A program made the position numbers and the translations under genes. A DNA stretch of 33,119 nt from Alphaproteobacteria bacterium (GTDB taxonomy: Bacteria > Pseudomonadota > Alphaproteobacteria > Sphingomonadales > Sphingomonadaceae): assembly GCA_019232625.1 (NCBI GenBank), contig JAFANP010000026.1:1-33119 (forward strand), given 5' to 3'. The first letter of the stretch is position 1; every line of letters begins with the position of its first letter. Under the pieces are notes generated by a model. That model did not search any database. It was not told where the DNA came from and saw nothing but the letters and a program-made list of their open reading frames with translations. Positions 24,432 through 33,119 of this stretch are shown here, in pieces.

Positions 24432-26003
24432 TCACTTCGGTGTGGTGTGCGGGGTCTCGGCGGAAGCAGCACGGATGCGGGACTGCCAGGCCTTCCAATC
24501 CGCGTTGGCGGGATCGTGGGCTCGGAGCTGCGCGACCGTGGCCGCCGCGTCCGCCAGTCGGGCGCGGGCCTCGGCGACGTCGCCATGCTCGAGGAGGATC
24601 TCGGCGATGCCGAACTGGGCCTTCATCCAGATGTCGCGATAGTCGACATTGGCGGGATCGGACCTGAGGAGGGCGCCCATCAGCTCCTCCTGGCGCGCCT
24701 TGTGGTAGAGCACCTTGTCCCAGCGGCCGTTGGCGTTCCAGGCCTTCATCATCCACAGGTGGCGGTTCAGCACCTCCTGCAGGGCGGCGGGATCGTTGCC
24801 CGAGCGGCGCCGGACCTCCTCCATGCGCTGGAGGGCGAGCGCGCAGAGCCGCAGCGCCGCCCGGCCGTCCACCGGCGGGCCGAGGACCGTGGAGCACACG
24901 CTGCCGGCGCCGTAGCCCGCCTCCTTCAGCCAGTCCGTCCGCGACGGATCGATCGCGACGAGGCGCTCGGCCAGCGTCTTGTACCGCTCGAAGGCGGGGC
25001 GCGCGGCCGCGAACCGGCCCTGGTCGTAATCCGCCCGCCCGATCCAATATTCGCTCTGCGAATGGGCGAAGATGCGATCCGGATCGTCGGAAGCGTCGGC
25101 GAGCAGCTTGGCGGTCGTCCGCGCCGCCTCGCGGAAATGGGCGAGCGCGCGCTCTCTCTGTCCGAGATCCAGCTCGTCCTCCCCGATCATGTGGAGCATG
25201 CGGGCCCGCCGCTCCAGCGCGTCGGGAGGGAGGCGGCTCAGGTCCTGCGATTGGTAATGGCGGAGCGCCCGCTGGTCGACGGCGGCGAAGACGTCGAGGC
25301 GCCTCACCCCCTTCAGCTTGGTGCGCAGGTCCGTCAGCATGAACTCGACCAGTCCTTCCGCTTCGGCCCTCTGGCGCTCCGCCTCCCGGCGGGCGTTCAG
25401 GGCGACTGCCGTCAACACCGCCATGACTAGCATCGCCGCCACGGCCAGGGCCGTGACGGCCGTCACGCGGCGGAGGCGGCGCTGGGCGTCGCGCTGGACG
25501 AGGGCGTCGAGCGGCACTCCGGCGAGCCCGGCGACGAGCTTGAGGACTCCGAGCCGGCGGCCGTCGCGGCCGGGGCGAAGGTCGGCGGCGAGCGGCTCGA
25601 CTCCTTCGCCCGCCGCGAGGCCAGCGGGAAAGCATTGGGCCGGCTCGCCGTCGAGGATGGCGGCGAGGATCGGCCGGTCCGGGTGGAGCGCTCGGAAGGT
25701 GGCGATCTCCTTCGCGACCCAGGGGGAGGCGGCGCTCGCCGGGGAGCAGAGGATGACGAGGCTGGCGGAGGCGGCGAGCGCGGCGCGCACCCGCTCGCTG
25801 AGGTCGCCCGCGGCGGGGAGCTCCTCGCGATCGCGGAAGATCGGAGTGAGGCGCGCCGGGACCGGGCCGTGCTCGCCCTCCGCGCCGACGAGGCGCCGCG
25901 GCAGGCGATAGGCTTCGAGCCGGCGGTGGAGCCATCGCGCCGCCGCCGCATCCTTGTGGCTATAGCTCAAGAAGGCGGCGTACCGCCTGTTTTCCTGGTC
26001 CAC
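24432..26003 (-). CDS. Membrane TIR-domain protein with TPR-rich C-terminus
   Basis: The protein has 523 residues, with a GTG start seven bases after GGGGAGG. Residues 7 to about 130 are a TIR domain: YAAFLSYSHKDAAAARWLHR, IFRDREELPAAGDL, SLVILCSPASAASPWVAKEI. The WxxxE motif (W95-E99) that supplies the catalytic glutamate in NAD-cleaving TIR domains is intact. A single membrane segment is at about 180-202 (VTAVTALAVAAMLVMAVLTA), followed by a charged coil (NARREAERQRAEAEG) and TPR-like helices to the C-terminus. The likely topology puts TIR in the cytoplasm and the helical repeats on the periplasmic side. It is the first gene of the minus-strand group. NAD hydrolysis or signalling is inference. 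Confidence 0.88.
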   Translation of the reverse strand: MDQENRRYAAFLSYSHKDAAAARWLHRRLEAYRLPRRLVGAEGEHGPVPARLTPIFRDREELPAAGDLSERVRAALAASASLVILCSPASAASPWVAKEIATFRALHPDRPILAAILDGEPAQCFPAGLAAGEGVEPLAADLRPGRDGRRLGVLKLVAGLAGVPLDALVQRDAQRRLRRVTAVTALAVAAMLVMAVLTAVALNARREAERQRAEAEGLVEFMLTDLRTKLKGVRRLDVFAAVDQRALRHYQSQDLSRLPPDALERRARMLHMIGEDELDLGQRERALAHFREAARTTAKLLADASDDPDRIFAHSQSEYWIGRADYDQGRFAAARPAFERYKTLAERLVAIDPSRTDWLKEAGYGAGSVCSTVLGPPVDGRAALRLCALALQRMEEVRRRSGNDPAALQEVLNRHLWMMKAWNANGRWDKVLYHKARQEELMGALLRSDPANVDYRDIWMKAQFGIAEILLEHGDVAEARARLADAAATVAQLRAHDPANADWKAWQSRIRAASAETPHTTPK

Positions 26004-26172
26004 ACGCGCCTCCCCCTGTTGCGGTGTCGAGTCGGAAGCTTAGTCCAATGGCGGCAAAGCGGAAGCGGGTGGGCGGGGCGCCCTTCACGCTTTGTTTGTC
26101 AATTTTTGCGACAGCGTTCGCCGTGTCGGAGAAGCTTACACCAGCCGCCCGGCGCGGCGGAGCGCGCGGGCG
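26004..26172. promoter_or_regulatory. Divergent promoter region between TIR group and EPS/prs operon
   Basis: This gap of 169 bases must carry starts for both directions. A TTGACA is present on the minus strand (26097-26102) but a matching -10 box is not obvious. The stretch around 26088-26110 is locally AT-rich. No -24/-12 RpoN-type sequence that I would defend is seen, although PrsR in this cluster is an RpoN-type activator. Confidence 0.35.
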
Positions 26173-27561
26173 ATGATCCGCCTGTTCAAGCATTACGTCC
26201 CGCACACCGTGCTCTTCCTCGGCGCGGTCGACTTCCTTCTGCTGATGCTCGCCGGCGAGGCGGGCTGGAGCCTCAGGGCCTGGCAGATCGGAAGCGACGC
26301 CGATTTCGACCCGGCCCTCCTCCCCCACCTCCTCGTCTTCGCCGCGACGCTGCAGACCGCGATGGTCGGCGTCGGCGCCTACGGGGTGGACGCGCTTCGG
26401 TCGATGCGGATCGCGGCGGCGCGGCTGGTGGTCGCCGTCTCGCTCGGAGTGCTCCTCCTCTCGCTGATCTTCTTCCTTCTGCCGACGGTCGGCTTCTGGC
26501 GCTCCAACCTGCTCTACGCGATGCTTCTGGCGCTCGCCGCTTTGTTCGCCGCCCGCCTCGTCTTCGAGCGGACGCTCGGAAGCGAGGCGTTCCGGCGGCG
26601 GGTGCTGGTGCTCGGCGCCGGCCACCGGGCGGCGCGGCTCGAGGCGCTCGCCAAGCGCGACGGCGCCGGCTTCGCCATCGTCGGCTATGTCGGCATGAAC
26701 GACGGCGCGGTGGCCGTGGCCGGCGCGGTCAACCGGGCCGACATACCCGACCTCACCCGGCACGTCGTCCGCCTCGGCGCGAGCGAGGTGGTGCTGGCGC
26801 TGGAGGAGAGGCGCAACGCCCTGCCGCTCGCCGACCTGCTGCGGATCAAGACGACCGGAGTCCACGTCAACGAAATCTCCTCCTTCCTCGAAAGGGAGAC
26901 GGGGCGGGTCGACCTCGACAGCCTCAACCCCTCCTGGCTGATCTTCTCGGACGGCTTTTCGTCGGGGCGGCGGCTGTCGGCGGCCGGCAAGAGGCTGTTC
27001 GACATCCTCGTCTCCGCGACGATCCTCCTCCTGTTCGCGCCGCTGATCGGGCTGACCGCCTTGCTGGTGAAGCTGGAGAGCGAGGGGCCGGCCTTCTTCC
27101 GGCAAAGGCGGGTCGGCCTCTACGGCCAGGGGTTCGAGATATTGAAGCTGCGCTCGATGCGGCAGGACGCCGAGGTCGGCGGCAAGGCGGTCTGGGCGCA
27201 GAAGGACGATCCGCGAGTCACCCGCGTCGGCGCCGTGATCCGCAAGTTGAGGATCGACGAGCTGCCGCAGGCCTGGACGGTGCTGAAGGGCGAGATGAGC
27301 CTGGTCGGCCCCCGCCCGGAGCGGCCGCAATTCGTCGCCGACCTCGAATCGCGCCTGCCTTATTATTCGGAGCGGCACGTGGTGAAGCCGGGGATCACCG
27401 GCTGGGCGCAGATCAACTTCCCCTACGGGGCGAGCGTCGAGGATGCCCGCCAGAAGCTGGAATACGACCTCTATTACGCGAAGAACTACACGCCCTTCCT
27501 CGACCTCCTCATCCTCCTCCAGACGGTGAGGGTGGTGCTCTGGCCGGAGGGGGCGCGATGA
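26173..27561 (+). CDS. Exopolysaccharide sugar transferase (polyprenyl phosphate glycosylphosphotransferase)
   Basis: The protein has 462 residues. It transfers a sugar-1-phosphate from a nucleotide sugar to undecaprenyl phosphate at the inner membrane, starting an exopolysaccharide repeat unit. The start [20 protein letters not shown] is the usual beginning of the PEP-CTERM-associated transferase type. Four N-terminal membrane helices span about 10-130, then a nucleotide-binding-like domain ([19 protein letters not shown]), a fifth helix ([20 protein letters not shown]) and the catalytic domain with [47 protein letters not shown] and [13 protein letters not shown]. An ATGA overlap couples it to prsK. 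Confidence 0.95.
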   Translation: MIRLFKHYVPHTVLFLGAVDFLLLMLAGEAGWSLRAWQIGSDADFDPALLPHLLVFAATLQTAMVGVGAYGVDALRSMRIAAARLVVAVSLGVLLLSLIFFLLPTVGFWRSNLLYAMLLALAALFAARLVFERTLGSEAFRRRVLVLGAGHRAARLEALAKRDGAGFAIVGYVGMNDGAVAVAGAVNRADIPDLTRHVVRLGASEVVLALEERRNALPLADLLRIKTTGVHVNEISSFLERETGRVDLDSLNPSWLIFSDGFSSGRRLSAAGKRLFDILVSATILLLFAPLIGLTALLVKLESEGPAFFRQRRVGLYGQGFEILKLRSMRQDAEVGGKAVWAQKDDPRVTRVGAVIRKLRIDELPQAWTVLKGEMSLVGPRPERPQFVADLESRLPYYSERHVVKPGITGWAQINFPYGASVEDARQKLEYDLYYAKNYTPFLDLLILLQTVRVVLWPEGAR

Positions 27562-29636
27562 CCGCCTTCCTGCTCTTCTGGAGCCATGCGCTGGCGGCCG
27601 TGCTCTACGGGGCGCTGGCGCTGTGGCAGGTCCGCCGCTGGAACCAGGACCCGCTCAACCGGCCGCTCGCGGCGGCCTTCGCGGTCACCTCGCTGTGGGC
27701 GATCCTCACCGCGACGGTCGGCCCCTACAGCATGGCCGCGGGGCTCGCCGAGAGCGGCCGCAACTTCGCCTGCCTGGCCTTCATGTACGGCCTCATCGGC
27801 TCCGCCCAGCAGGACGAGCGGCAGCGCGCGGTTAAGCTCGTCTACACGGTGGTGGCGGGCGTGATCGGCCTGCAGCTGACCTTCGCCGGGGTCGCGCCCC
27901 AGTTCGTCGACAAGCCCCACGTCTACGAGGTGCTCGTCGCGACCGGCCAGATATTCGGGCTGACCATCGCGGCGGGCGCGCTCGTCCTTGTCCACAACCT
28001 CTACGGCCAGGCGTCGCCGGAGAGCCGCTGGGGGATCAGGCTGGCGATGATCGCGCTGGCGGGCATGTGGGTCTACGACCTCCACCTCTACACGGTCGGC
28101 TATCTCAGCCGCGGCCCGGTCGACGACCTGGTGGCGATGCGCGGCGCGATCCTGTCGGCGCTGGTGCCTCTGTTCGCGCTCGCGAGCCGGCGGAGCGCCC
28201 AGTGGCGGGTGCGGATCTCGCGCGCGGCGACGTTCCAGTCGCTCTCGGTGATGGCGATCCTGGGCTATCTCATCCTGATGATGTCGGCGACCCGGGCGCT
28301 GGAGATCGTCGGCGGCGACTGGGTGCGGGTCGGGCAGGTGGTGGTGATCTTTGCCATGACCCTGATCGCGGTCGTGCTTCTGCCCTCGGGGCGGATGAGG
28401 GCCTGGTCGCGGGTGATCCTCGCCAAGCATTTCTTCGAGCACCGCTACGACTATCGCGAGGAGTGGCTGCGCTTCACCCGCACCACCGGAGTCGCCGGCG
28501 AGGACGAGGCCGGCCTCGGCGAGCGCATCGTCAAGGCCGTGGCCGACATCGCCGACAGCCCCGGCGGGCTTCTGCTCGTGCCGGAGGAAGGCGGCCGGCT
28601 CACCGTCGCCGCGCGCTGGAACTGGGACCGCGAGGCGCCCGAATGCCTCCCCGATCCCGCCTTCGTCCGCTTCATCGAGGCGCATGCCTTCGTCCTCGAC
28701 TTCGAGGAGGCGCGCCGAGGCCGGGTCGTGGCCGGCGGCGAGTCGGTCGCGGCCCCGGCCTGGACGGCGGCGCTGACCCACGCCTGGGCGGGCGTCCCGC
28801 TGCTCCACAACGACCGGCTGGCGGGGCTGGTGGTCCTCGCCCATCCGCTGGTGAGGCGGCCGCTCGACTGGGAGGATTTCGACCTGTTCCGCACCGCCGG
28901 AATCCAGGCGGCGAGCTATCTCGCCGAGGCGCGGAGCCAGGAGGCGCTGGCGAACGCCCAGCGCTTCGACGAGTTCAACCGCCGCTTCGCCTTCATCATG
29001 CACGACATCAAGAACCTGGTGAGCCAGATCAGCCTCGTCGCCCGCAACGCCGAGCGGCACGCGGACAAGCCGGAATTCCGCCAGGACATGATCGCGACCC
29101 TGGAAAGCTCGGTGCGGAAGATGAACGACCTCCTCGCCCGCCTGAGCCGCGGCAATCCCAACGTGGAGGCCGAGCCGGTGCGCGCGATCGCCGCCGCGAG
29201 CGCCGCAGCGCGGGTCGCGGAGGTCAAGAGGCGCGTGCATCCGGTGGACGTCGCCGGCGACCTCGGCCTCGCCGCCCTCGCCGATCCGGCGCGGCTGGAG
29301 CAGGCGCTGATGCACCTCGTCCAGAACGCGATCGACGCGAGCCCGGACGGCGCGCCGGTTCGGATCGAGATCGGCCGGCGCGGCGAGGAGGCGGCGATCG
29401 ACGTGATAGACCGCGGCGCGGGCATGTCCGCCGACTTCGTCCGCACCCGGCTGTTCCAGCCCTTCGCCTCGACCAAGGCGAGCGGCTTCGGAGTCGGCGC
29501 CTTCGAGGCGAAGAGCCTGGTGGCGGCGATGGGCGGGCGCCTCGAGGTCGAGAGCCGCGAGGGCTTCGGCACCCGCTTCACCCTTTTCCTGCCGCTCGCG
29601 CCCGGCGCGGCGGCCGACCGACGGATGTGCGCATGA
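27558..29636 (+). CDS. prsK: PEP-CTERM system sensor histidine kinase PrsK
   Basis: The protein has 692 residues, the usual PrsK size. It is an inner-membrane histidine kinase that partners PrsR. The first 300 residues hold about eight to ten hydrophobic segments (for example FLLFWSHALAAVLYGALALW). A GAF-like domain covers about 305-460 (SPGGLLLVPEEGGRLTVAAR). The phosphoacceptor is probably H482 in FIMHDIKNLVSQISLVARNA; the ATPase domain has the N-box LVQNAIDASPDG near 588, DRGAGMS and ASGFGVGAFEAKSL. It is coupled to both neighbours by ATGA overlaps. The identity rests on the operon order (EPS transferase, PrsK, PrsR, PrsT) as well as on the domain order. Confidence 0.93.
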   Translation: MTAFLLFWSHALAAVLYGALALWQVRRWNQDPLNRPLAAAFAVTSLWAILTATVGPYSMAAGLAESGRNFACLAFMYGLIGSAQQDERQRAVKLVYTVVAGVIGLQLTFAGVAPQFVDKPHVYEVLVATGQIFGLTIAAGALVLVHNLYGQASPESRWGIRLAMIALAGMWVYDLHLYTVGYLSRGPVDDLVAMRGAILSALVPLFALASRRSAQWRVRISRAATFQSLSVMAILGYLILMMSATRALEIVGGDWVRVGQVVVIFAMTLIAVVLLPSGRMRAWSRVILAKHFFEHRYDYREEWLRFTRTTGVAGEDEAGLGERIVKAVADIADSPGGLLLVPEEGGRLTVAARWNWDREAPECLPDPAFVRFIEAHAFVLDFEEARRGRVVAGGESVAAPAWTAALTHAWAGVPLLHNDRLAGLVVLAHPLVRRPLDWEDFDLFRTAGIQAASYLAEARSQEALANAQRFDEFNRRFAFIMHDIKNLVSQISLVARNAERHADKPEFRQDMIATLESSVRKMNDLLARLSRGNPNVEAEPVRAIAAASAAARVAEVKRRVHPVDVAGDLGLAALADPARLEQALMHLVQNAIDASPDGAPVRIEIGRRGEEAAIDVIDRGAGMSADFVRTRLFQPFASTKASGFGVGAFEAKSLVAAMGGRLEVESREGFGTRFTLFLPLAPGAAADRRMCA

Positions 29637-30997
29637 AGGCCGATCTCAAACCCCGACTGCTCGTCGTCGAGGACGATGAGGGCCTGCAGCGCCAGCTGCG
29701 CTGGGCCTATGACGATTACGAGGTGCTGGTCGCCTCCGACCGGGACGCGGCGGTCAACCTGCTGCGCGCCGCCGAGCCGCCGGTGGTGACCCTCGACCTC
29801 GGCCTTCCGCCCGACCCGGACGGAGTGAGCGAGGGCTTCGCGACGCTCGAGACCATCCTGTCGCTCAAGCCCGAGACCAAGGTGATCGTCGCCTCCGGCC
29901 ACGGGGCTCGGGAGAGCGCGCTGAGGGCGATCGCTTCCGGCGCCTACGATTTCTACCAGAAGCCGGTCGACATCGACCAGCTCGGCCTGATCGTCCGCCG
30001 CGCCTTCCAGCTCCACGGAATCGAGACTGAGAATCGCCGCCTGGAGGAGAGAGCGGGCGACGAGAAGACGGTGCTCGGCACGATGATCACCGCCGCGCCC
30101 GAGATGCTGAAGGTCGCGCGCACGATCGAGCGGGTCGCCAATACCGGAGTCTCGGTGATGCTGCTCGGCGCCAGCGGCACCGGCAAGGAGCTGCTCGCCC
30201 GCGGCCTCCATTCGGCGAGCAACCGCGCCGGCGGCGGCTTCGTCGCGATCAACTGCGCGGCGATCCCGGAGAACCTGCTGGAGGCCGAGCTGTTCGGCTA
30301 CGAGAAGGGCGCCTTCACCGGCGCGATCAAGACCACGGAGGGGAAGATCGAGCTCGCCCATGGCGGGACCTTGTTCCTCGACGAGGTGGGCGACATCCCG
30401 CTCCCGCTCCAGGTCAAGCTGCTCCGCTTCCTGCAGGAGCGGGTGATCGAGCGGATCGGCGGGCGCAAGACCATCCCGGTCGACACGCGCATCGTCTGCG
30501 CGACCCACCAGGACCTGCCCGAGATGATCAAGGCGGCGAGCTTCCGCGAGGACCTCTATTACCGGCTTGCGGAGATCGTCGTGCGGATCCCGAGCCTCGC
30601 CGAGCGCCCCGGCGACGCGGCGCTCCTCGCCAAGCATTTCCTCCACGTCTTCGCCGGCCAGATGAACCCGCAGGTGAAGGGGCTCTCCGCCGGAGCGCTG
30701 GCCGCGATCGACGCCTGGCCGTGGCCCGGCAACGTGCGCGAGCTGGAGAACCGGATGAAGCGCGCCGTGATCATGGCCGACGGCAAGCTGGTGACCGCCG
30801 AGGACCTCGACCTGGAGGGCGCCGACGAGGCGCGCCTGCCGGTCAACCTCAAGGCGGCGCGCGAGGAGGCGGACCGCCGCGCCATCCGCCACGCTTTGGC
30901 GCGGGCCGACAACAACATCTCCAGCGCCGCCAAGCTGCTCGGCATCAGCCGGCCGACGCTCTACGACCTGATGAAGCAATACGAGCTTCAGCCGTGA
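29633..30997 (+). CDS. prsR: PEP-CTERM-box response regulator PrsR, sigma54 activator
   Basis: The protein has 454 residues. It has an N-terminal receiver with acidic pair D14/D15 and phosphorylation site D55 (VVTLDLGLPP), a sigma54-interaction AAA+ domain with Walker A GASGTGKE (about 179-186), the GAFTGA loop near 225 (EKGAFTGAIKTTEG), Walker B TLFLDEVGD, and a C-terminal Fis-type helix-turn-helix NNISSAAKLLGISRPTLYDL. It should turn on RpoN-dependent promoters of exopolysaccharide and PEP-CTERM genes when phosphorylated by PrsK. None of these target promoters was recognised in this window. ATGA overlap with prsK, GTGA overlap with prsT. Confidence 0.95.
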   Translation: MKADLKPRLLVVEDDEGLQRQLRWAYDDYEVLVASDRDAAVNLLRAAEPPVVTLDLGLPPDPDGVSEGFATLETILSLKPETKVIVASGHGARESALRAIASGAYDFYQKPVDIDQLGLIVRRAFQLHGIETENRRLEERAGDEKTVLGTMITAAPEMLKVARTIERVANTGVSVMLLGASGTGKELLARGLHSASNRAGGGFVAINCAAIPENLLEAELFGYEKGAFTGAIKTTEGKIELAHGGTLFLDEVGDIPLPLQVKLLRFLQERVIERIGGRKTIPVDTRIVCATHQDLPEMIKAASFREDLYYRLAEIVVRIPSLAERPGDAALLAKHFLHVFAGQMNPQVKGLSAGALAAIDAWPWPGNVRELENRMKRAVIMADGKLVTAEDLDLEGADEARLPVNLKAAREEADRRAIRHALARADNNISSAAKLLGISRPTLYDLMKQYELQP

Positions 30998-32862
30998 GGC
31001 GGCTCGCGCCCGCGGCCCTGCTGCTCGCCGCCGCCTGCTCGAACGCGCCGCCGCAATCGGCCGAGGGCGCCTACCGGCGCGGCCTCGCCGCCCTCGACGC
31101 CGGGCGGCCGCGGACGGCCCGGATCGAGCTGCTCAACGCCGTCAAGGCGGCGCCGGGCAGCCCGAGCGTCAGGCTGGCGAGCGCGCGGGCGGCGCTGAGG
31201 CTCGGCGACGGCGCGGCGGCGGAGGCGGAGATAGAGAGGGCGCGGCGGCTCGGCGCCCCCGCTGCGCAGACGCGGCACCTGATGGCCCATGCGTGGCTGC
31301 TCCAGGGCGAGCCCGACCGCGCGATCGAGGAGGCGGCGGGGGCGCCGCCGCGCTTCGCCGGCTATGCCGCGCGGATCCGCGGGCTTGCGCAGATGGACCG
31401 GGGCGACGGCGGCGCCGCGGCCGCCGCCTTCGGCGAGGCGCTGGCCGCGGCGCCGGAGGATGCCCGGGTCTGGGCCGACGTCGCCCGCTTCCGCCGCTGG
31501 TCGGGCGAGCTGGCCGGAGCCATCGCCGCCGCCGACCGGGCGGTCGCCCTCGACGCGGCGGACGGCGACGCGCTGGTCCTGCGCGGCGAGCTCACCCGCG
31601 GGCAATACGGCCTGGCGGCGGCGCTGCCCTGGTTCGACCGGGCGCTGGAGCTCGATCCCGCCGACGTCTCGGCGCGGCTGGCGCGGGCGGCGACCCTGCT
31701 CGACCTCGGACGCACCCGCGAGATGCTCGCCGACACGCGGCGGGTGCTCGCCGACGCCCCCGGCAACGGCCGCGCCTTCTTCCTGGAGGCGGTGCTCGCC
31801 GCCCGGGCCCGCAAGTTCGACCTCGCCCGCACCCTCTACGGGCGCACGGGCGGCGCCTATGACGAGGAGCCGGCGGGGATGCTCCTCGCCGCCGCCATCG
31901 ACTTCGAGACCGGCCACGCCGACCTCGCCGCCCAGCGGCTGGGGCGCCTCGCCGACCTGCAGCCGGACAATGCCAAGGCGCGCCGCCTGCTCGGCGCCGC
32001 CTTGTGGAGGCAGGGCGACGCGCGCGGCGCGTTCGAGGCGCTGAGGCCGCTCGCCGACCGTCCCGATGCCGATTCCTATACGCTCTCGGTGATGGCCGCG
32101 GCGCTCGGCAAGCTGGGCGACGGCCGCGCCGCCGCCTTCTACCGGGCGCGGGCGGCGGCGCCGCAGCGCCGCAGCGAGGCGGCCCTCCTCTCCCCCCCGG
32201 TCGACGACGCGACCCTGGCGGCGCTTCGGGCCGAGGCCGAGGCGAAGGGCAACGACGCGCCGGCGCAGGTCGCCTTGATCCGGGCCCTGCTCGGCCGCGG
32301 CCAAGGCGGCGAGGCGGTGGCCCGCGCTCGGCGCCTCGAGGCGGCCAATCCGGGCGCTCCCGACGCGCATGTGCTGGCCGGAGACTCGCTCGGCATAACC
32401 GGCGACTTCGCCGGGGCGGCGGAGGCTTATCGGCGCGCCGCCAACATCGCCTTCACCGAGCCGGTGGCGCTCCGCCTCATCGAGGCGCTCCGCAATGCCG
32501 GCGACACGCGCGGCGCGGCGCAGGTCCTGTCGCTGTTCATCGCCCAGAATCCCGAGAGCGTGCCGGCGCAGATGCTCGCCGCCAACGCCCTTCTGCAGGC
32601 GCGCCGGTGGGACGCGGCGATCCTGCGCTACGAGCGCCTTCGCGCGCGCCTCGGCGACCGCGACTCCACCCTCCTCAACAACCTCGCCTGGGCCTATTCG
32701 GAGACCGGCGACTACGAAGCGGGGCTTCCGCTGGCGCGCAAGGCCTGGGCGCTCGAGCCGCGCAACGCCGCCACCGCCGATACGCTCGGCTGGATCCTGT
32801 TCAAGAGCGGCCGGGATCGCACCCGCGGCCTGGCGCTGCTTCGGCAGGGCGCGCGAGGGTAG
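30994..32862 (+). CDS. prsT: PEP-CTERM system TPR-repeat lipoprotein PrsT
   Basis: The protein has 622 residues. GTG start overlaps the prsR stop. The N-terminus RRLAPAALLLAAACSNA carries a lipobox with the lipidated Cys at 15, so the protein is anchored in a membrane facing the periplasm. The remainder is a TPR array (for example AYRRGLAALDAGRPRTARIE, WFDRALELDPADVSARLARA, LNNLAWAYSETGDYEAGLPL, ALEPRNAATADTLGWILFKS). Typical PrsT proteins are longer, around 900 residues, so this is a short form; start and stop both look genuine. It probably helps export or secretion of the polysaccharide. Confidence 0.9.
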   Translation: MRRLAPAALLLAAACSNAPPQSAEGAYRRGLAALDAGRPRTARIELLNAVKAAPGSPSVRLASARAALRLGDGAAAEAEIERARRLGAPAAQTRHLMAHAWLLQGEPDRAIEEAAGAPPRFAGYAARIRGLAQMDRGDGGAAAAAFGEALAAAPEDARVWADVARFRRWSGELAGAIAAADRAVALDAADGDALVLRGELTRGQYGLAAALPWFDRALELDPADVSARLARAATLLDLGRTREMLADTRRVLADAPGNGRAFFLEAVLAARARKFDLARTLYGRTGGAYDEEPAGMLLAAAIDFETGHADLAAQRLGRLADLQPDNAKARRLLGAALWRQGDARGAFEALRPLADRPDADSYTLSVMAAALGKLGDGRAAAFYRARAAAPQRRSEAALLSPPVDDATLAALRAEAEAKGNDAPAQVALIRALLGRGQGGEAVARARRLEAANPGAPDAHVLAGDSLGITGDFAGAAEAYRRAANIAFTEPVALRLIEALRNAGDTRGAAQVLSLFIAQNPESVPAQMLAANALLQARRWDAAILRYERLRARLGDRDSTLLNNLAWAYSETGDYEAGLPLARKAWALEPRNAATADTLGWILFKSGRDRTRGLALLRQGARG

Positions 32863-32878
32863 GGCGCCTCGCGTGAAT

Positions 32879-32951
32879 GGGGACAGTAACCATTTTCCCG
32901 ACGGGCGGCGCGGTCGCGCGCGTGGCGTGGGGGAAAATGGTTACTGTCCCC
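32879..32951. repeat. REPIN-like perfect inverted repeat
   Basis: Two 21-base arms are exactly complementary: GGGGACAGTAACCATTTTCC plus C at 32879-32899 and the reverse complement at 32931-32951, with a 31-base spacer. The GGGGACAG(T)..ACCATTTTCC sequence is a widespread proteobacterial REP-type motif associated with REP-associated tyrosine transposases (RAYT). No RAYT gene is in the window. It lies 16 bases after prsT and could also act as a transcript-end stabiliser. Confidence 0.8.
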
Positions 32952-32998
32952 GGTTCCCCTTCTGAGCGCGTGGTTGGTCCTCCCTGTCGGCGGAGCCG

Positions 32999-33086
32999 AT
33001 GGGGAGGGGGACCACCCGAAGGGTGGTGGAGGGGCCGACGGCGCCCAAGGCCCCTCCACCATGCTTCGCATGGTCCCCCTCCCCAT
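32999..33086. repeat. Large GC-rich palindrome at window end
   Basis: The left arm (32999-33035, starting ATGGGGAGGGGGACCACCC) and the right arm (33049-33086, ending GGTCCCCCTCCCCAT) are largely complementary, each containing a small internal hairpin (CCACCCGAAGGGTGG; CCATGCTTCGCATGG). It is of the same general kind as the elements in the ribosomal operon. The gene to the right, if any, is outside the window. Confidence 0.75.
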
Positions 33087-33119
33087 GCGCTTCGCGCACG
33101 GGGAGGATCGGTGCTCCTT

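Noticed and set aside
24432-26003. Assignment of the TIR protein to a named defence system such as Thoeris
   Set aside because: There is no ThsA-like partner, and the single membrane segment with TPR-like C-terminus is a different architecture.
25635-29636. A + strand open frame of 1333 codons running into prsK
   Set aside because: Its first half is antisense to the TIR gene and out of frame with the sugar transferase; only the part from 27558 matches a protein family (PrsK).
32879-33086. Possible CRISPR or tandem repeat array at the window end
   Set aside because: The repeats are inverted pairs, not direct repeats with regular spacers; no CRISPR array or tRNA/rRNA gene was found anywhere in the window.

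Overview
The window comes from a GC-rich alphaproteobacterium, most likely a member of the Sphingomonadales. The evidence is the order of a long S10-spc-alpha ribosomal operon (secY-adk-rpsM-rpsK-rpoA), an S5 protein with a Gly/Arg-rich N-terminal extension, gene-transfer-agent-type terminase genes, a PEP-CTERM-type prsK-prsR-prsT cluster, and several families of intergenic palindromes typical of such genomes.

Layout. (1) 1-13516: the end of rplC, then rplD-rplW-rplB-rpsS-rplV-rpsC-rplP-rpmC-rpsQ-rplN-rplX-rplE-rpsN-rpsH-rplF-rplR-rpsE-rpmD-rplO-secY-adk-rpsM-rpsK-rpoA, all on the + strand and tightly packed. Four palindromic repeat elements sit in the few larger gaps. A good sigma70-type promoter precedes rpsM and a terminator follows rpoA. 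No rplQ is visible after rpoA. (2) 13429-16516: an accessory segment. It starts with three further, progressively degraded copies of the rpoA 3' end, continues with an AT-richer three-gene cassette of unknown function, and ends in a broken HNH endonuclease gene on the minus strand. (3) 16521-18788: a small-terminase-like protein and a GTA-type large terminase, without the portal and capsid genes that normally follow. (4) 19053-20610 (minus): a peptidoglycan-binding/CHAP amidase and a secreted cysteine-rich protein. (5) 20722-26003: a Crp/Fnr regulator, convergent with a four-gene minus-strand group made of a membrane TIR-TPR protein, two related proteins that share a C-terminal DPDIRFPG motif, and a TPR protein with a Rossmann-like domain and a degenerate cyclase-like C-terminus. 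(6) 26173-32862 (+): sugar transferase, PrsK, PrsR and PrsT, all coupled by ATGA/GTGA overlaps; this is an exopolysaccharide/PEP-CTERM regulatory module. (7) 32879-33086: a REPIN-like perfect inverted repeat and another large palindrome.

The most interesting parts are the decaying array of rpoA tails, which looks like scars of repeated insertion at the 3' end of an essential gene; the unknown three-gene cassette beside it; and the TIR-centred group, which could be an uncharacterised signalling or conflict system. Functional statements for these parts are inference from sequence; the ribosomal, secY, adk, rpoA and prs calls are secure.
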